Of a stretch of 64,000 bases of DNA, positions 22,127 to 34,030 are shown piece by piece. Source of the stretch: Lojkania enalia (taxonomy: Eukaryota > Ascomycota > Dothideomycetes > Pleosporales); NCBI GenBank assembly GCA_010094045.1, contig ML986642.1:186179-250178 (forward strand). The letters are read 5' to 3'. The stretch's first letter is position 1; every line of letters starts with the position of its first letter. A program made the translations under genes and the position numbers. The notes under the pieces are model-generated. The model worked only from the letters and a program-made list of their open reading frames with translations. It searched no databases and was not told the DNA's origin.

Positions 22127-23299
22127 ATGGCCGATTCACAAATTTACAAAGCAAGCACGACTGCACCAGTCAATATCGCCGTCATAAAGTACTGGGGGAA
22201 ACGAGACCCGAAACTCAACCTGCCCACGAACTCGTCCCTTTCTGTAACCCTCTCGCAATCAGACCTACGAACCCACACCACCGCTTCCTGCGCCGCGACA
22301 TACCCTTCCCAAGATTCACTCCTCCTCAATGGCCAGGACCAAGATGTCAGCGGTGCCCGCACCCAAGCATGCTTCCGCGAACTACGCTCTCTTCGTCAGA
22401 AGCTAGAAAAGTCCGACCCCTCAATGCCCAAGCTATCCACGCTTCCGTTGAAGATCGTTTCCGAGAACAACTTCCCGACAGCAGCAGGATTGGCAAGTTC
22501 GGCGGCTGGCTTTGCGGCCCTTGTTCGCGCCATTGCAAACTTGTACGAATTAAAGGAGAATGAAACGGAGTTATCAAGAATCGCTCGCCAGGGCTCCGGC
22601 TCCGCATGCCGAAGCCTATTCGGTGGATACGTAGGCTGGGAGAAAGGCTCGAAAGAGGACGGAAGTGATAGCGTAGCATATCAAGTCGCCCCTGCGTCGC
22701 ACTGGCCTCAAATGCGTGCTCTTATCCTTGTTGTTAGTGCGGCGAAGAAAGGCGTTTCTTCCACCACTGGCATGCAGACCACTGTCGCTACCTCGAGCTT
22801 GTTCCCGCAAAGGGCAAATGAGACGGTCCCAAGAAGAATGAAAGAAATGGAGAAGGCGATCCAAGAGAAGGATTTTGAGGCCTTCGGCAACATTACGATG
22901 ATGGATAGCAATTCCTTCCATGCCACATGCTTGGATACGTATCCGCCGATCTTCTATTTGAACGATGTTTCCAGAGCCGCCATTAAAGTGGTTGAGGCGA
23001 TCAATGTAGTAGCCGGAAAAATCATTGCTGCGTATACGTTTGATGCCGGGCCAAACGCAGTTATCTATTATTTAAAGGAGAACGAGGCGGAGGTTGCGGG
23101 CCTATTCAAGGCCGCCATTGGCGAGAAGGAGGGGTGGACCGGCATTCGAGGGGACGCTGTGCTTGCTAACAATGGAGCTTTGGAGCAGGTCAATGCAGGA
23201 GCTAGCGTTGCAATTAATTTGTTGAAAGGGGGCATTAGTAGGGTCATTCTAACAGGAGTTGGAGAAGGTCCGATCAAGACAGAGGAGAGCTTGATATAG
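22127..23299 (+). CDS. ERG19: Diphosphomevalonate decarboxylase
   Basis: This GHMP-family enzyme converts mevalonate diphosphate to isopentenyl diphosphate with ATP, the last mevalonate-pathway step feeding sterol synthesis. It is a single exon of 390 aa starting MADSQIYKASTTAPVNIAVI. The substrate-binding KYWGKRD and LPTNSSLSVTL are present. The ATP-binding GHMP loop is FPTAAGLASSAAGFAAL (about 117-133). The RQGSGSACRSLFGGYVGW motif and a late catalytic Asp in AYTFDAGPNAV follow. An upstream in-frame TTG is ignored because the ATG at 22127 matches the family start. Confidence 0.96.
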   Translation: MADSQIYKASTTAPVNIAVIKYWGKRDPKLNLPTNSSLSVTLSQSDLRTHTTASCAATYPSQDSLLLNGQDQDVSGARTQACFRELRSLRQKLEKSDPSMPKLSTLPLKIVSENNFPTAAGLASSAAGFAALVRAIANLYELKENETELSRIARQGSGSACRSLFGGYVGWEKGSKEDGSDSVAYQVAPASHWPQMRALILVVSAAKKGVSSTTGMQTTVATSSLFPQRANETVPRRMKEMEKAIQEKDFEAFGNITMMDSNSFHATCLDTYPPIFYLNDVSRAAIKVVEAINVVAGKIIAAYTFDAGPNAVIYYLKENEAEVAGLFKAAIGEKEGWTGIRGDAVLANNGALEQVNAGASVAINLLKGGISRVILTGVGEGPIKTEESLI

Positions 23300-24187
23300 T
23301 TTGAACGATTTAAGTGGGCGGGAAGAGCAACTAGGCGGAACCAGTAGTACGAGAATTTGTAGCCAAGGGAAAGCTACAAGGGTTGTGCGTAATGATTCAA
23401 GGAATGTCCACTTCTTGGGGAATAGAAAAGAACGTAGATAGTGGGAAGATACCCAATTATTTGAAATGTCACTCGACGGGCATCTGCCCAGGTACTGACT
23501 GAGCTTCAATATCGTAAGCTAGTTAACTTTGATTCTTTTAAAAGCGTCCAAATTTGTCGGAGATACCTTGTCGTCTCTCCCTTCAAGTGACAAAAGGTGT
23601 AAAGAAAAGGCCCTATAGATACTTATCAGACTCTCATTAAAGGTGTTTGAAAAGACGCCCATCGTGTTAAAGAACATTTTAGTGGTATTTGAGCTATCCC
23701 TCAAAAGGAAAATTTCATTCACGTGTCCGAGAGCTAAGTATTGGGTACATTCTATATTGACCCTCGGCCTTTCAGATAGAAACCCAGGCGAGTAAATCGC
23801 TGCAAAACATACTGGCTATCCATACTTTCGTGGCCATTCCTCTATATCTTCACGAATTAGCTCTTTCATTCCGGTGAGAAGATGCTCCTGAAGCTCCGAG
23901 ATTGCCCGATAGAGGAGGTGGTTGGTTCGAGAACGCCTAGTCGTCGATATTCTCAAGCCGCACTGATTAAATGCAGACCGCATCAACCATTAGCTGAAGC
24001 ATAGGATCGTTGTCTTGCAGATACTCAAATAAAGATATTGCCGGTTCGTATCGGGCCCGAATCACACTAAAGGTAATTGTATATCGAAGAGGCTTTCTTC
24101 AAATCGGGGACTGGAAGCCTATCCACGAGCACATATATTCGAGACCGAGTGAGCGGATCCTTAGCAAGTTCGTCTTCTGACTAAGTT
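23300..24187. other. Gene-poor flank 3' of ERG19
   Basis: AT-richer than the neighbouring genes, with only short overlapping frames on both strands. It is the start of a 2.5-kb gene-poor segment that also holds a BTB relic. No repeat family or RNA gene is recognised. Confidence 0.35.
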
Positions 24188-24912
24188 TTGGTCGAGGTCT
24201 TGCGCGTATATCTAGTAGACCAAGATGTTGAATGCCATAGTATCAACATCTCGAAGAGACCAGCACTCACTATCAAGATCTGTCCAGAGGAGAAGACGTA
24301 CCATATGCACAAGAAACTGTTGATGTCGTACTTTGAATGCTTCCTTGGGGCTCTCAGATCAGACAACTCCGTAGAGGAGCAAGATTGAGTAGTCATCCGC
24401 CCAGACGTCCATACAATGGCATTCGACAGTTTTGCCGAATGGCTATATTCATAATCGCTCACGCATTGGAACGAATGGACGAAGCAATAACCTGTCCCTG
24501 GAGATTCCGCCTTCGATACATCAGGCCTTGACATAAGCATCGTTCTGTGGTTCGCCTTTGCCGATCGATTCCCAGCGTCAGACTTCAAAAAATACGTTTT
24601 TATATTATGTATGAGTTGCTCGCTCGTAGTTAGGGGAGCACCCCATCGTATCAGGCTGTTGTATATGCTTTTGAGGATCTCCCATCGGACAGCTCCCTTC
24701 TTGAATTACTAGTGGATTGTCACTGCGGGTACTGACAAGATATTGAGACAGATAGATTTGAAAAACAGGAGGAGGTCATGGATAAATTTCTAGCGAAGTT
24801 CTGCTATCGGGCTCTGGCAAAGATGATGGAGCATGTCAAAGAGAGTGTCAAAAGCCGGTCTTTTATCAACAAGCGGAAGGAGTATGATGAGATGTTAATA
24901 AGGGTGAATTAA
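24188..24912 (+). pseudogene. BTB/POZ-domain protein relic
   Basis: Pieces of a fungal BTB protein appear in shifting frames. RPALTIKICPEEKTYHMHKK and LLMSYFECFLGALRSD form the start of the BTB fold, and the frame stops at TGA 24386-24388. The next piece reads VVIRPDVHTMAFDSFAEWLY. The C-terminal part reads QAVVYAFEDLPSDSSLLELL then VDCHCGY, followed by TGA (24733-24735) where the related copy at 47 kb has Trp, then EEVMDKFLAKFCYRALAKMM. At least two stops and two frame changes mean it cannot make a full protein. It lies in an AT-rich gene-poor segment. Confidence 0.6.
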
Positions 24913-25856
24913 CAAAGAAAAGAAATAGGGACGAACTCTGGATATTACGAGAGGAGGATAAATAATGAAAGTATAGTTAAAAAAATAGAATGAGCGCTGA
25001 TGAATGTGGGATGCGAACGCGACAATTCCATATGTTTAGTATGCTTTTTTTTTTTAATCATATTGCCCGATAAAGGCTCATGATTACTAGAGATTATGAC
25101 CTGTAAGTCACAAAAGGTGTAAAATATACCCGATCACGAGATCGGTACCCTAGCATGTATCATAGGTCAATGGGTAGACCAAGGCGTCTGATGAAACTGG
25201 TGTCATGCCCTAAAGTGTAACAGTAACATAACTTATCATGCTATAAAATTCTTAATTTAATATTTCAGGTGATGGCCACCCTATCAGGGCAATGAGATGA
25301 AGAGATACGTCATTGACCTTGGTAAAATGACTCAGCCTGTATATCTATACAATATTGGAAAATTCTAATGTCCTTCTAGCTCATGGTGAGCGGTGCAAGG
25401 GGATAGAGGCTGATGATGCATAACTTGTATTGGTAGTAGTCTCCTGTATTCGTGCGGGATATAGGATGCTTGTGTGGAGCGGTGTTGAACATGCGATTTA
25501 GTTTACTGAGGTGGGTTCTGGGGCTTCAAAAGCATGAAGATAGGTATTCCAATGAAGAGGCTCACCGAATAGAAGAAGTCATTCTGAGATGAGAGATTTG
25601 TTGTTTCTACGCTGGTAAGAGATGTACAAGATTCCATGTACATAAATTTTAGAATACAGATAGAATATTTTGAACAGTGGCAAGATATCCTAATCTTTTA
25701 CAACGCTGCATTAATGGTACAAAGGTCTTCGAAAACATTCTTCTAGGTAGGACGACCATATTTACAGTATTATTTACATATTGCTTTTCCTGTCAATTAA
25801 TGCTATGAGTGTATCAAGATGAGTCGAGAAGGTTGGTCTTAGGCCCGTGGTTGCTC
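24913..25856. other. AT-rich gene-poor segment 3' of FMT1
   Basis: No coding region is supported. There is an 11-T run near 25045-25055 and generally AT-rich sequence, part of which will be the FMT1 3' UTR. Confidence 0.35.
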
Positions 25857-26940
25857 TTATTGTAGGGCATGCTTGACGTGCATCAGCCCCGTCCCTCTTT
25901 TTCTACCTGCAACAGTACATCTTGTGATGATAACTGCTCCTCCGGTGTTGGTCTGGAGTATAAGTTGGCCATCCTCATCTATTAAAGTGGCGGGTTCATG
26001 AGGTATACTCCCGTCAGGCTTGGAGGGTACAATCTCGTCTAGAATTATCCTTTCACCATTGGGTAGATAACACCACAGGCCACCTAACACCCGATGACGG
26101 ATTAGGATATCATCGGCTGTAGCAGTTAGCAAGTCTACAAATCGGTGTTGTTTGGTAATCTTCTCGGCATGGTCGATGGGCCCACCCGACGCACTATACC
26201 ATCCAGCGTCCACCAGGGGAGGGAGGAATGCACGAGACTCAAGGACATGGAGGAGCATCTGCGCGCCAGCTTCACCCAACAGTGCTGTTAATTTAGCTGT
26301 TGTCAGATCGAGCCCGGTGTCGAGTGGGAGGCCAGGGGACGGCGTCTGAGCAAGAATGGTGCCGTGATCAAAATGTACCGGATCTAGAGTTTGCACTGTA
26401 ACGCCAGTCATTGGGCGTTTCTTTAGCAGAGTATGTTGGATTGGTGCTGGCCCCCAGAAATCTGGAAGGAGTGAGGGGTGGACGTTGACGCCACCGTACT
26501 TAGCACTACCCAAAATCCGTGGGGGAACAAAAAGCCCGAATGAGACTGCGATGATCATGTTGATTGACACTGGGGGGATCCATCCGGTAAAGGTATCAAT
26601 CTCATGAGTATTGAGGTTAAGTTCCTTCGTGGCTATTTGCTTAATGGGAACTGGGTAGATCAATGAAAGCCTTTGGTATGACACAATGCCTAGTCTTACC
26701 TTCTCTGATGACTTTTAACCCTCTGCCCGTCGGCTTCCCGGGACGGTGGACGACATCAATTGATTGTATAAGCTTGGGATCTTGGTGTTTGGCGTTGTTG
26801 AGAGCGCGCAGTGATGCGATGCTAAACTCGTCTGATCCGCAAAACAATATTTTTAGAGGTTCCGAAGCCTTCGTGGAGTTGCATCTGCGGTAGTTCAAGG
26901 AACGAAATGAGCGAACAGGGGCGCTGGGCCGCCAAAGCAT
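25857..26940 (-). CDS. FMT1: Mitochondrial methionyl-tRNA formyltransferase
   Basis: This enzyme formylates initiator Met-tRNA for mitochondrial translation using 10-formyl-THF. Exons 26940-26700 and 26650-25857 give 344 aa. An Arg/Ser-rich N-terminus (MLWRPSAPVRSFRSLNYRR) looks like a mitochondrial presequence. ILFCGSDEFSIASLRAL opens the formyltransferase fold. The folate-site signature is VNVHPSLLPDFWGPAPIQHT, with the Asn and His of the catalytic triad, and the Asp is in HFDHGTIL. The C-terminal OB-like domain ends TRCTVAGRKRGTG. It is divergent from CCZ1 (331 bp). Confidence 0.94.
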
Positions 26941-27271
26941 CGTGACCCTTAGGGTTGTGGTGGTATCTTGGAGGCTTGGGGCTAGCGGTAACCTAGATCG
27001 GGACCTAAAGATTGGCGCCGATTGAGGCGATGGTCAAGCCAATCCCGGCGCAGGCGCATCAACGACAGCGCAGACCCCGACCGAGTAGCTTCTTGCCATG
27101 GGGCTTTCTCCAAATACCAGGTCGCGCCGTCCTTGGTGTTCTCCTTCCCTCGTTGTCTGAGATCGGCTCTCCTTCGCGTCCGAACCTCACATGGGCACCC
27201 CCGCGAGCCCTCCGCATGTGACGCAATTGCTCGACCGCTCCATTCACGCCCACAAATTGGGCTGAAGCACC
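26941..27271. promoter_or_regulatory. Divergent FMT1/CCZ1 upstream region
   Basis: A compact 331-bp interval between divergent starts, GC-richer than the surroundings. No specific element is convincing. Confidence 0.3.
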
Positions 27272-29898
27272 ATGTCTTCTACAGCCATCCCCAAGGTCGT
27301 CCCGGCGCAGCTCTCGTTTCTCGCAATATACAATCCTGCACTGGGCCAGTCGGATGAGGAGTTCCAGAACCAGATCGTCTTCTACTATTCAAAAGCGGCC
27401 AAGGCGCAGTCAAGGATCAATAGGGAAAACCTGCAGGCGGAGCGCGAGTTGCGGGAGCAGGAAAACGAGAAGCTGCGCCAGGTTGGCCTTGCCCAGGGCA
27501 TGGTTGGATTTGCCCGGTATACCTGAAGTTACGCCGTCGCTAGGGCTTGGAATCGTTGGAGCTAACTTGTGCATAGGAGCTTTTCGAACGGCGAAGCGGT
27601 CGACTCGGTGGAGACGCACAAATCACGCATTGTTCTGCGTGAATTAGAGAAGGGATGGTGGATCCTCGCTGTAAGTATGTGATGAGAGCGGCAGGTTTTT
27701 GGTACTAAGATGCCACAGTCCATCGACCTTACGCAACTCCCTGCGGCGTCCAGCAGAACGGCCGGGTCGGATAGCGGGACTCCGGCCACCTCACTGTCGG
27801 CGGTAGAATATTCATCGCGTGAAGTAAGCCCGCCGGCTCTTCTTCTTCAGCAACTGGCCCGCGCCCATTCCATCTTTCTTCTCCACCATGCGGCGTGCCT
27901 CAATGACCTCTGGGTAAGACTGGAACGCCCAAAATTCTGTAATATATTGGACAAGTACTGGTCTCGATTTGCAAGCAACTGGGACGTTCTGCTTCACGGG
28001 AGTCCGGCTGTGGATTGTTTCAATGGGCTGAAGCTTGCTGCTGGAGGAGAGCTGGGGATTGGAGTAGGGGAAGAAGAATGGGGCAGTGGGGAGCGAGAAG
28101 TGCTGGAGGACTTTGCTCAGAGAACCAAGGGCTTGGTCGATATCATGGTCTCCCGCTTTGGAGAGCCGTCGCCTCTGCAAAATCCAAAGGCTTTTGCGGA
28201 CTCGAAAGTACCTTCTGATATTTCCGGACTAGATCCCTGGATAGGAAGTGGAAAACATGTTGAAGCTGCAGATGGCGTTGTATTTTCTGGCATTGGAGCA
28301 ATGAGCCGGCGGTCATTACGAGATGTTTCCCACTGGGTGGAGTCTATATACTACTATGGAGATCAAGCGTATGGAGTGCGAGATAACCCAACTACTGACC
28401 GAAGGAAACGTCGTAAGAGAAACCCAAAGGCCCCTGAAACAGGCCGTGCATCTCCAGAGCCCCAGAGTACCAACAAGCTAGAAACGAGTGCGGCCGGACA
28501 AGATCGCGATCAAGCGCCTCGAATTCCTCCTCCTATTGTGACGGCTGTGGAAACTTCGCTGGACCAGGCATCCAATGCAGTTGATGCAACTGCCAATGAG
28601 GACACAAACAAGTCTGAGCCTTTAATAGCCTCACTAGGGGACACCGAGACCTGGATGAAATACCTAACACTTGGTTATGGTACCGCTTGGGGGGGCAAAA
28701 GGTCTCAAAGCAGAGAGCAAGTTCCTCAGCCCGAGGCCGAAGCCGAAAGAGATACGCCGCCAGAGGTTCCGATGCGTCTCATTGAACCAGAACCCGATGT
28801 GGATCACGTAGAAGAAAAGCTAGGCGCCCAGATCCAAGCTGAAAACACCGGATACTTCATCATTGGTTTGAAAGGAGACATGGCAGACGAAGACTACGAT
28901 GATGATAATGATGAAGGTGATTGGAATAACCGTATTCCTCTGCGTACTATACACGTCGAACTCCTCAAGGAAGGATTAACCGAAACCCAAGCAATTGAGG
29001 ATGTGTCGCCTTTCTTTGAAAAGGAGACAGATCACACGTGGGCTCCCTCCCGAAATTTGTCACGTTTACGGCCTGTCGTCTACGCTGTAAGTGTTAATTA
29101 TTACCAGAAGTTGTTCAGCGCATTAATTTGTATTTCCAGCATCGCCCTTTTATTTATACATTCTTATTTCATCACCGCACAACATCACTCAGCATAGCCT
29201 CATTCTACCGAAACTTGCACACCTACTTTTCCCCTCTCCACCGTCCATTAAGCAACAGCACCTCACCCGAGAGGGTAGCAGAGCGTGTCGCAGCCGCCTC
29301 CAACCCAACCACAACAATTTCGACTTCTGGGGCCGGTCCTAACCTTCAACCGATTTATGATTTGGTCTATGACCCTCTAACACTTACCGTACATTCCAGC
29401 ATCCCCAATATCCCGGAGCCCGGCACGCTGATAGCGGAGGGACTAAGCAGCAACGCGGTGGTGGCGGGCTGGAGTCGAGTTGAGGCTCTGAACGTTCACT
29501 CTCAAATTCTGGCTACAGTATCCACTACCCGCCGCTCTCTAACGGAGATTGAAAGAACCTGTAAAACGAGCCGCGGGTGGTGGGTCGTCTGGATGCGCCT
29601 TCCTCCTTCCCAACTGCCACCTCCGTCCTCTGAAGAAGGACCCGATTCCGAGCCTCCTAATTACGATGCTGCAGATCTTCGGGAAGCGTTCCTGGTGCGA
29701 CGCGCCCGCGATGTGGTAGCTTCGTCTATGAAGAGTTCAGGAAGTCGGCTGGGAAGTGGGATGTGGAGACTTGGTGGGCAGTCGACGGGCGAGAAGATGG
29801 GTGGATCGGCGGCAGGATGGGGTCCTAAAGGGCTGGCAGAGGGGATTGGGGTTGATGCTAGGAGGTATGTTGAGGGGCTTTTGAGTCTGAGTCGGTGA
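27272..29898 (+). CDS. CCZ1: Vacuolar fusion protein Ccz1
   Basis: Ccz1 with Mon1 forms the exchange factor for the Rab7 GTPase Ypt7 in late endosome-to-vacuole fusion and autophagy. Exons 27272-27516, 27577-27670, 27719-29086 and 29140-29898 give 821 aa. The first longin domain begins AQLSFLAIYNPALGQSDEEF and continues QIVFYYSKAAKAQSR. ELEKGWWILASIDLTQLP spans exons 2 and 3. A long disordered middle (about 330-480) contains Lys/Arg and Glu/Asp clusters. The second conserved region includes ENTGYFIIGLKGDM, and the last exon carries YDPLTLTVHSSIPNIPEP and the terminal longin-type segment. Length fits filamentous-fungal Ccz1. Confidence 0.88.
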
Positions 29899-30401
29899 TG
29901 CGGTGTTAGTATGTCTATGCCATGAAGTACGCCTTCGTAAGGAATGCATTCTAGCATCGATAATAACGTATTTGTTAACTTTGTTTTGATAGTGTTTGAA
30001 TAATAGGAATTTTAGAAAGACTAAGGTCAATTTGAACTCGAGGATGATTCAGCGCAACCAAGGCGTGCCATTTCTTGTCATATGTATAAGTAGCAAATTG
30101 ACAAGTTTGAAGGCCTTGTTATGCTTCGTCTCCCAAGGGTGACAGATTGACGTAGATGTAAGTAATAATGACGCCTGAAATGGGCAATTGAACATGTAAT
30201 GTATATGAACAATGTTTATACATCTAGCGTGACGACGCAAAGAATACAACATGCATACAGGGGGCAGGCACTTCCGTGAGCTCTTTGCGAAGCCCTACTA
30301 AATATCAAAATTGCGTTTCGAAATGATATAGAGGATTCCTGATCCTGAGCCTTGCTTAACGCTATATATATTGTTTTCAACCCGAATTTCTCTGGTATAT
30401 G

Positions 30402-30409
<8 letters not shown>

Positions 30410-30435
<26 letters not shown>

Positions 30436-30436
30436 T
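30410..30436. repeat. Poly(T) tract, 27 nt
   Basis: An uninterrupted run of about 27 T preceded by a TTTTTCTC leader. It is likely a length-variable homopolymer. It could be the genomic A-tail of an old minus-strand retrocopy, but no such element is recognisable beside it. Confidence 0.85.
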
Positions 30437-31261
30437 CTGTTGTTCTTGTCCAGACTTAGTATGCTTATCATTGTGTAAGAATGGCTCGTGAAAGGTGATA
30501 TGGAAGAAGGCAGCTAGCACCCGAGTGAATGTCTGGTTAGGACAGAGGTCGGGAAAAAATGTTGAGATGGCGCAGTCGGGGAATCTATAAAAAGCCCTGC
30601 ACCGCAGTATATCCCAATCTAAATAAGCCACTTCTACTTTAGCACAGAATCGTTGGTCAACCATTCGAAAATGTCATCACAGTGGGTTATCCTAAGCCAA
30701 GCATAGAACCACAGATCCACTAACGTCATCCAGAAACAACGAAATTAGTGAATAGGTAGTTCAGCCGCTTGTCGACTGGGCTGCATCTGCTCGGGAGGAT
30801 GTGCCGGAATCTTCGCAGGAGAAGAATCGGAAGAGGTGCTCCAAGAAGCCGGAACACAAGGCACACGTCGTTTATTCGAAAGAGGAACTTGTGCCGTGTT
30901 CCGCGTGGCGTTTCCGCAAGATATACGAAGACATAAAGTTTGCTTAGGAATTCGTAAGTCGATACCGAACCTTTGAGTAACTAGCCTAATATACCAACCA
31001 TAGATCAGCCTAAGCATACACGAACGATCTCGTTCCTAGACTTGTTGGTTGAAATCTGCCATCAGATATACTAGTACCACTTCGTCCTCTCCGAGCCCAT
31101 GGAGCTATTGGGCGAGACAACAATACGAAATCACGACTGGCTTGTCCGATGGATGGGCAAACGGACGAGGATTCAGTCGACGTCTTGACTGACATCGAGC
31201 TCCTCTGCCTCTTGCCTGGCAGATTTCAGTCTAATTGGTAAGGCAATTTATGGGGATTACC

Positions 31262-31279
31262 AAAAAAAAAAAAAAAAAA
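31262..31279. repeat. Poly(A) tract, 18 nt
   Basis: An uninterrupted run of 18 A in the same gene-poor interval as the poly(T) tract. No target-site duplication or adjoining element is evident. Confidence 0.8.
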
Positions 31280-32429
31280 GAATAATGGGGTTCTCTTGCG
31301 GCTCTACTATATTGACGAGATGGCGATTGGTAGCAATAGCTTTACGAGCCATGTACATGGGATGAATTGATTTACTGAGATAGCCTGGATACGTCGTGGG
31401 CGGAATGAATGTGTATGATGATTTATCAGACTGATTTACGAAAAGCTTAAGAATAAAATAACCATTGTACAGGCATTCTCGAAAGGGAAGTGATTGGAAG
31501 AGTGGCGTAACGCGCGGAAGAGAGCGAAGGGGTAACTTCAAGGATAATTTGAAGCAGGAAAAGAGCCTTACCGTGTCAAATGCATAAAAACGAAAGGAAG
31601 CGAAGAAGTAAATTACCAAATGAGTAGATAAATGACTCAATATTCTTTCCGTAATTGTTAAAAGGTGATAGCTGACGGCTGACGGCTCCTTTGCTAGGAC
31701 TCAAATCGAGACGAGGGCTAGAAGAGAAAGTGAAATGTGATCGAGTCTTGATTCCTGCCATTCGACCTGCTGTTCCGCTATTCTAATCCCACAAGATGGT
31801 CCTCTCCGGAATGTTTAGCACGGGTTGTACGAGCATGCCCTTCCTATTATTTCTTCAGCGAGAACCGTAGATGATTGGAAAAGCGATCACAACTCCTCCT
31901 TGGAAAACGGTCCCACCGGAATAATTGGTGAATGGGCATCCAACCCCTCGTTTCAAATAACGGGTAGTGGGCTTGGATAGTCAGGGGGGCCGTAGAGTGC
32001 CCCCACCTCCTGCTGAACATCAAGCCACTGTCGCAGGACAATCTGGGGAGGTATGCACCTCGAGAACTGACCAGCCGAACCGCGATGGCTCGCTCCCGCC
32101 TCCTCCTGACCCTCTTCTCCACGCCGCAGTCAAGATTCCTTCCTGTGTGAATTTGAAATTCCAAAGGTACACGGCGCAGCTGGAGCTGAACCCGCACGAA
32201 ACGAGCTATCGGACTTCCGAACTCTTCCAAGTACCCTCCCCCTGCTGTCGATCTGTTTGCGGCTCCTCGTCCTGTCCCTAATCCTCCCTCGTTTCTTCCT
32301 TCTACACCTTATCTATCGATATTAGAGCCTAGGTCGTCTTAATTGATCTGCACTTAGCTCCTGGTTATTCTCTCTTTTTCTTGAAACAGCAGCACTGCAT
32401 GCTGTCGCCACGAGCCGAAGCTTAATATA

Positions 32430-34030
32430 ATGCGTATTCCATCTTTTGTATATGCTGCAGCATGTCTGTCAATATCGATCCTACCTACAGTTACAGCATT
32501 TTATCCAATCACGCCAGATTATGGGAGGGGCGATAGCACGAAGTCGCAACGTCGAGACCCGCGAACGTTCGCCAGCAATGCACTCACGACGAATAATAGG
32601 AAGCGCATAACACTGCCATTGCGCAAAGTTCCGCTTCGAAGAGATAATATATACAATATCCTGAACTCGAATAATCCCACGCAAGAAAATAGCGTGGCGA
32701 TTGATCAGGATGGAACTGACATGTCCTACATGGTGGCGGTCAAGTTTGGGGAGTCACAGGAAGAATATCATTTGCTGCTTGATTCTGCAGCGAGTAATAC
32801 GTGGGTAATGAGCGAGTCCTGTATGACAGAGGCTTGTAAAACGCACAATTTGTTTGGGAACGGCGATTCTTCGAGTCTCAAGGTACAAATTCCTGCCTCC
32901 GTAATACCGTCTTGAAAATGCTGACAATCGATTTCTAGACTGAAGACACAAAATTCTCTATTACGTACGGTACAGGGTCCGTCTCTGGTACTATCGGCAC
33001 CGATACTATTCATATCTCTACCATGTCCCCAACTTTGACCTTCGGTCTTGCCACCAACGTTTCCTCCGAGTTCTCGTCGTATCCTATGGATGGTATACTT
33101 GGTATTGGACGGGGCGACAACACTGATGGCACCATTGAATCCCCTACAATTATGGATGTACTATCTACGTCGGGCTCAATCAAGAGCAAGCTATACGCCA
33201 TCCATCTCAGCCGTTCAAAAGACGGCTTGAATGATGGAGAACTCAATCTGGGGGAAATAAATAAAGACCGCTTCAACGGCGAACTGAACTACGTCCCAAC
33301 GATTCCAAACGATACCGGTTTCTGGGAAGTCGGAATCGATGATATAGGAGTCGACGGCACTATGACTGGAATCAATGACCGAACAGCGATTCTAGATTCC
33401 GGAACGAGCTTCATCCTCATGCCTGAAGGTGACGCCGTATCCGTACACGAGCTGATACCGGGATATACGCAATCTGGAGAGACATTTACTGTGCCCTGCT
33501 CCACGACTAAAGTTGTGCAGATTGCTTTCGGAGGACAGCGATACAATATCTCAACAGCCGACTACATTGGCGGGGAGCTCGGGAATGGCAAATGCAAAAG
33601 CAATATCATCGGCCGCCAAACGTTTGGAGAGAAGGAATGGCTCGTCGGTGATGTCTTCCTCAAAAATGTCTACTCCGTCTTCGACTTCGATAACTCGCAG
33701 GTTGGCTTCGGTGTCAAGGGAAGCGGAAAGCAGCAGAGCGCCTCGAGCATCTCGTCTAGTGCCTCCGCGACTGCTACCCCGATAGGTGAGCAATCCTCAC
33801 CTATTCCTACCTTCGTTCCGACGTCTGCGGGAGAAGCAGCGTCTAACTCGCTACCAATAGGAGGTTCCCCGACAGCAAATCCCACCTCGCCGTCTCCGGC
33901 TCCGGCGAATCCCACCGCACAGGCACAGCAACCAGGCAGACCTCAGCAATCCCAAGAGGGCGGCGTAGGCCGAACATCATCGCCTTTTGCATTCACTTTA
34001 GCGCTTGGCCTGATGGCTGTTTTCGTATAA
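32430..34030 (+). CDS. Secreted, probably GPI-anchored aspartic protease
   Basis: This is a pepsin-family (A1) endopeptidase. Exons 32430-32882 and 32939-34030 give 514 aa. A signal peptide (SFVYAAACLSISILPTVTA) is followed by a basic propeptide region. The first catalytic Asp is about residue 118 in YHLLLDSAASNTWV, where most family members have D-T/S-G. The flap Tyr is in FSITYGTGS, and the second Asp, about 304, is in AILDSGTSFILMP. The C-terminus carries a long Ser/Pro/Thr-rich stalk (about 415-490) and a final hydrophobic segment (FAFTLALGLMAVFV), the pattern of a GPI-anchored, CtsD/Opsb-like wall or membrane protease. The gene stands alone between long intergenic regions. Confidence 0.92.

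Larger units (their letters stand above)
29899..32429. other. Long intergenic region with homopolymer tracts
   Basis: A 2.5-kb interval without a supported gene. Minus-strand frames at 31195-31010 and 31017-30745 abut and could form a small two-exon gene, but they show no domain, signal or clear splice pair. The last 600 bp is the likely promoter and leader of the protease gene. Poly-T and poly-A tracts are listed separately. Confidence 0.4.

Noticed and set aside
24998..25060. Possible tRNA (B-box-like GTTCGCATCC on the minus strand)
   Set aside because: No matching acceptor stem, D arm or anticodon arm can be drawn around it.
31967..32281. 104-codon frame upstream of the protease
   Set aside because: It overlaps an equally long minus-strand frame, has no features, and lies in the expected promoter/leader.
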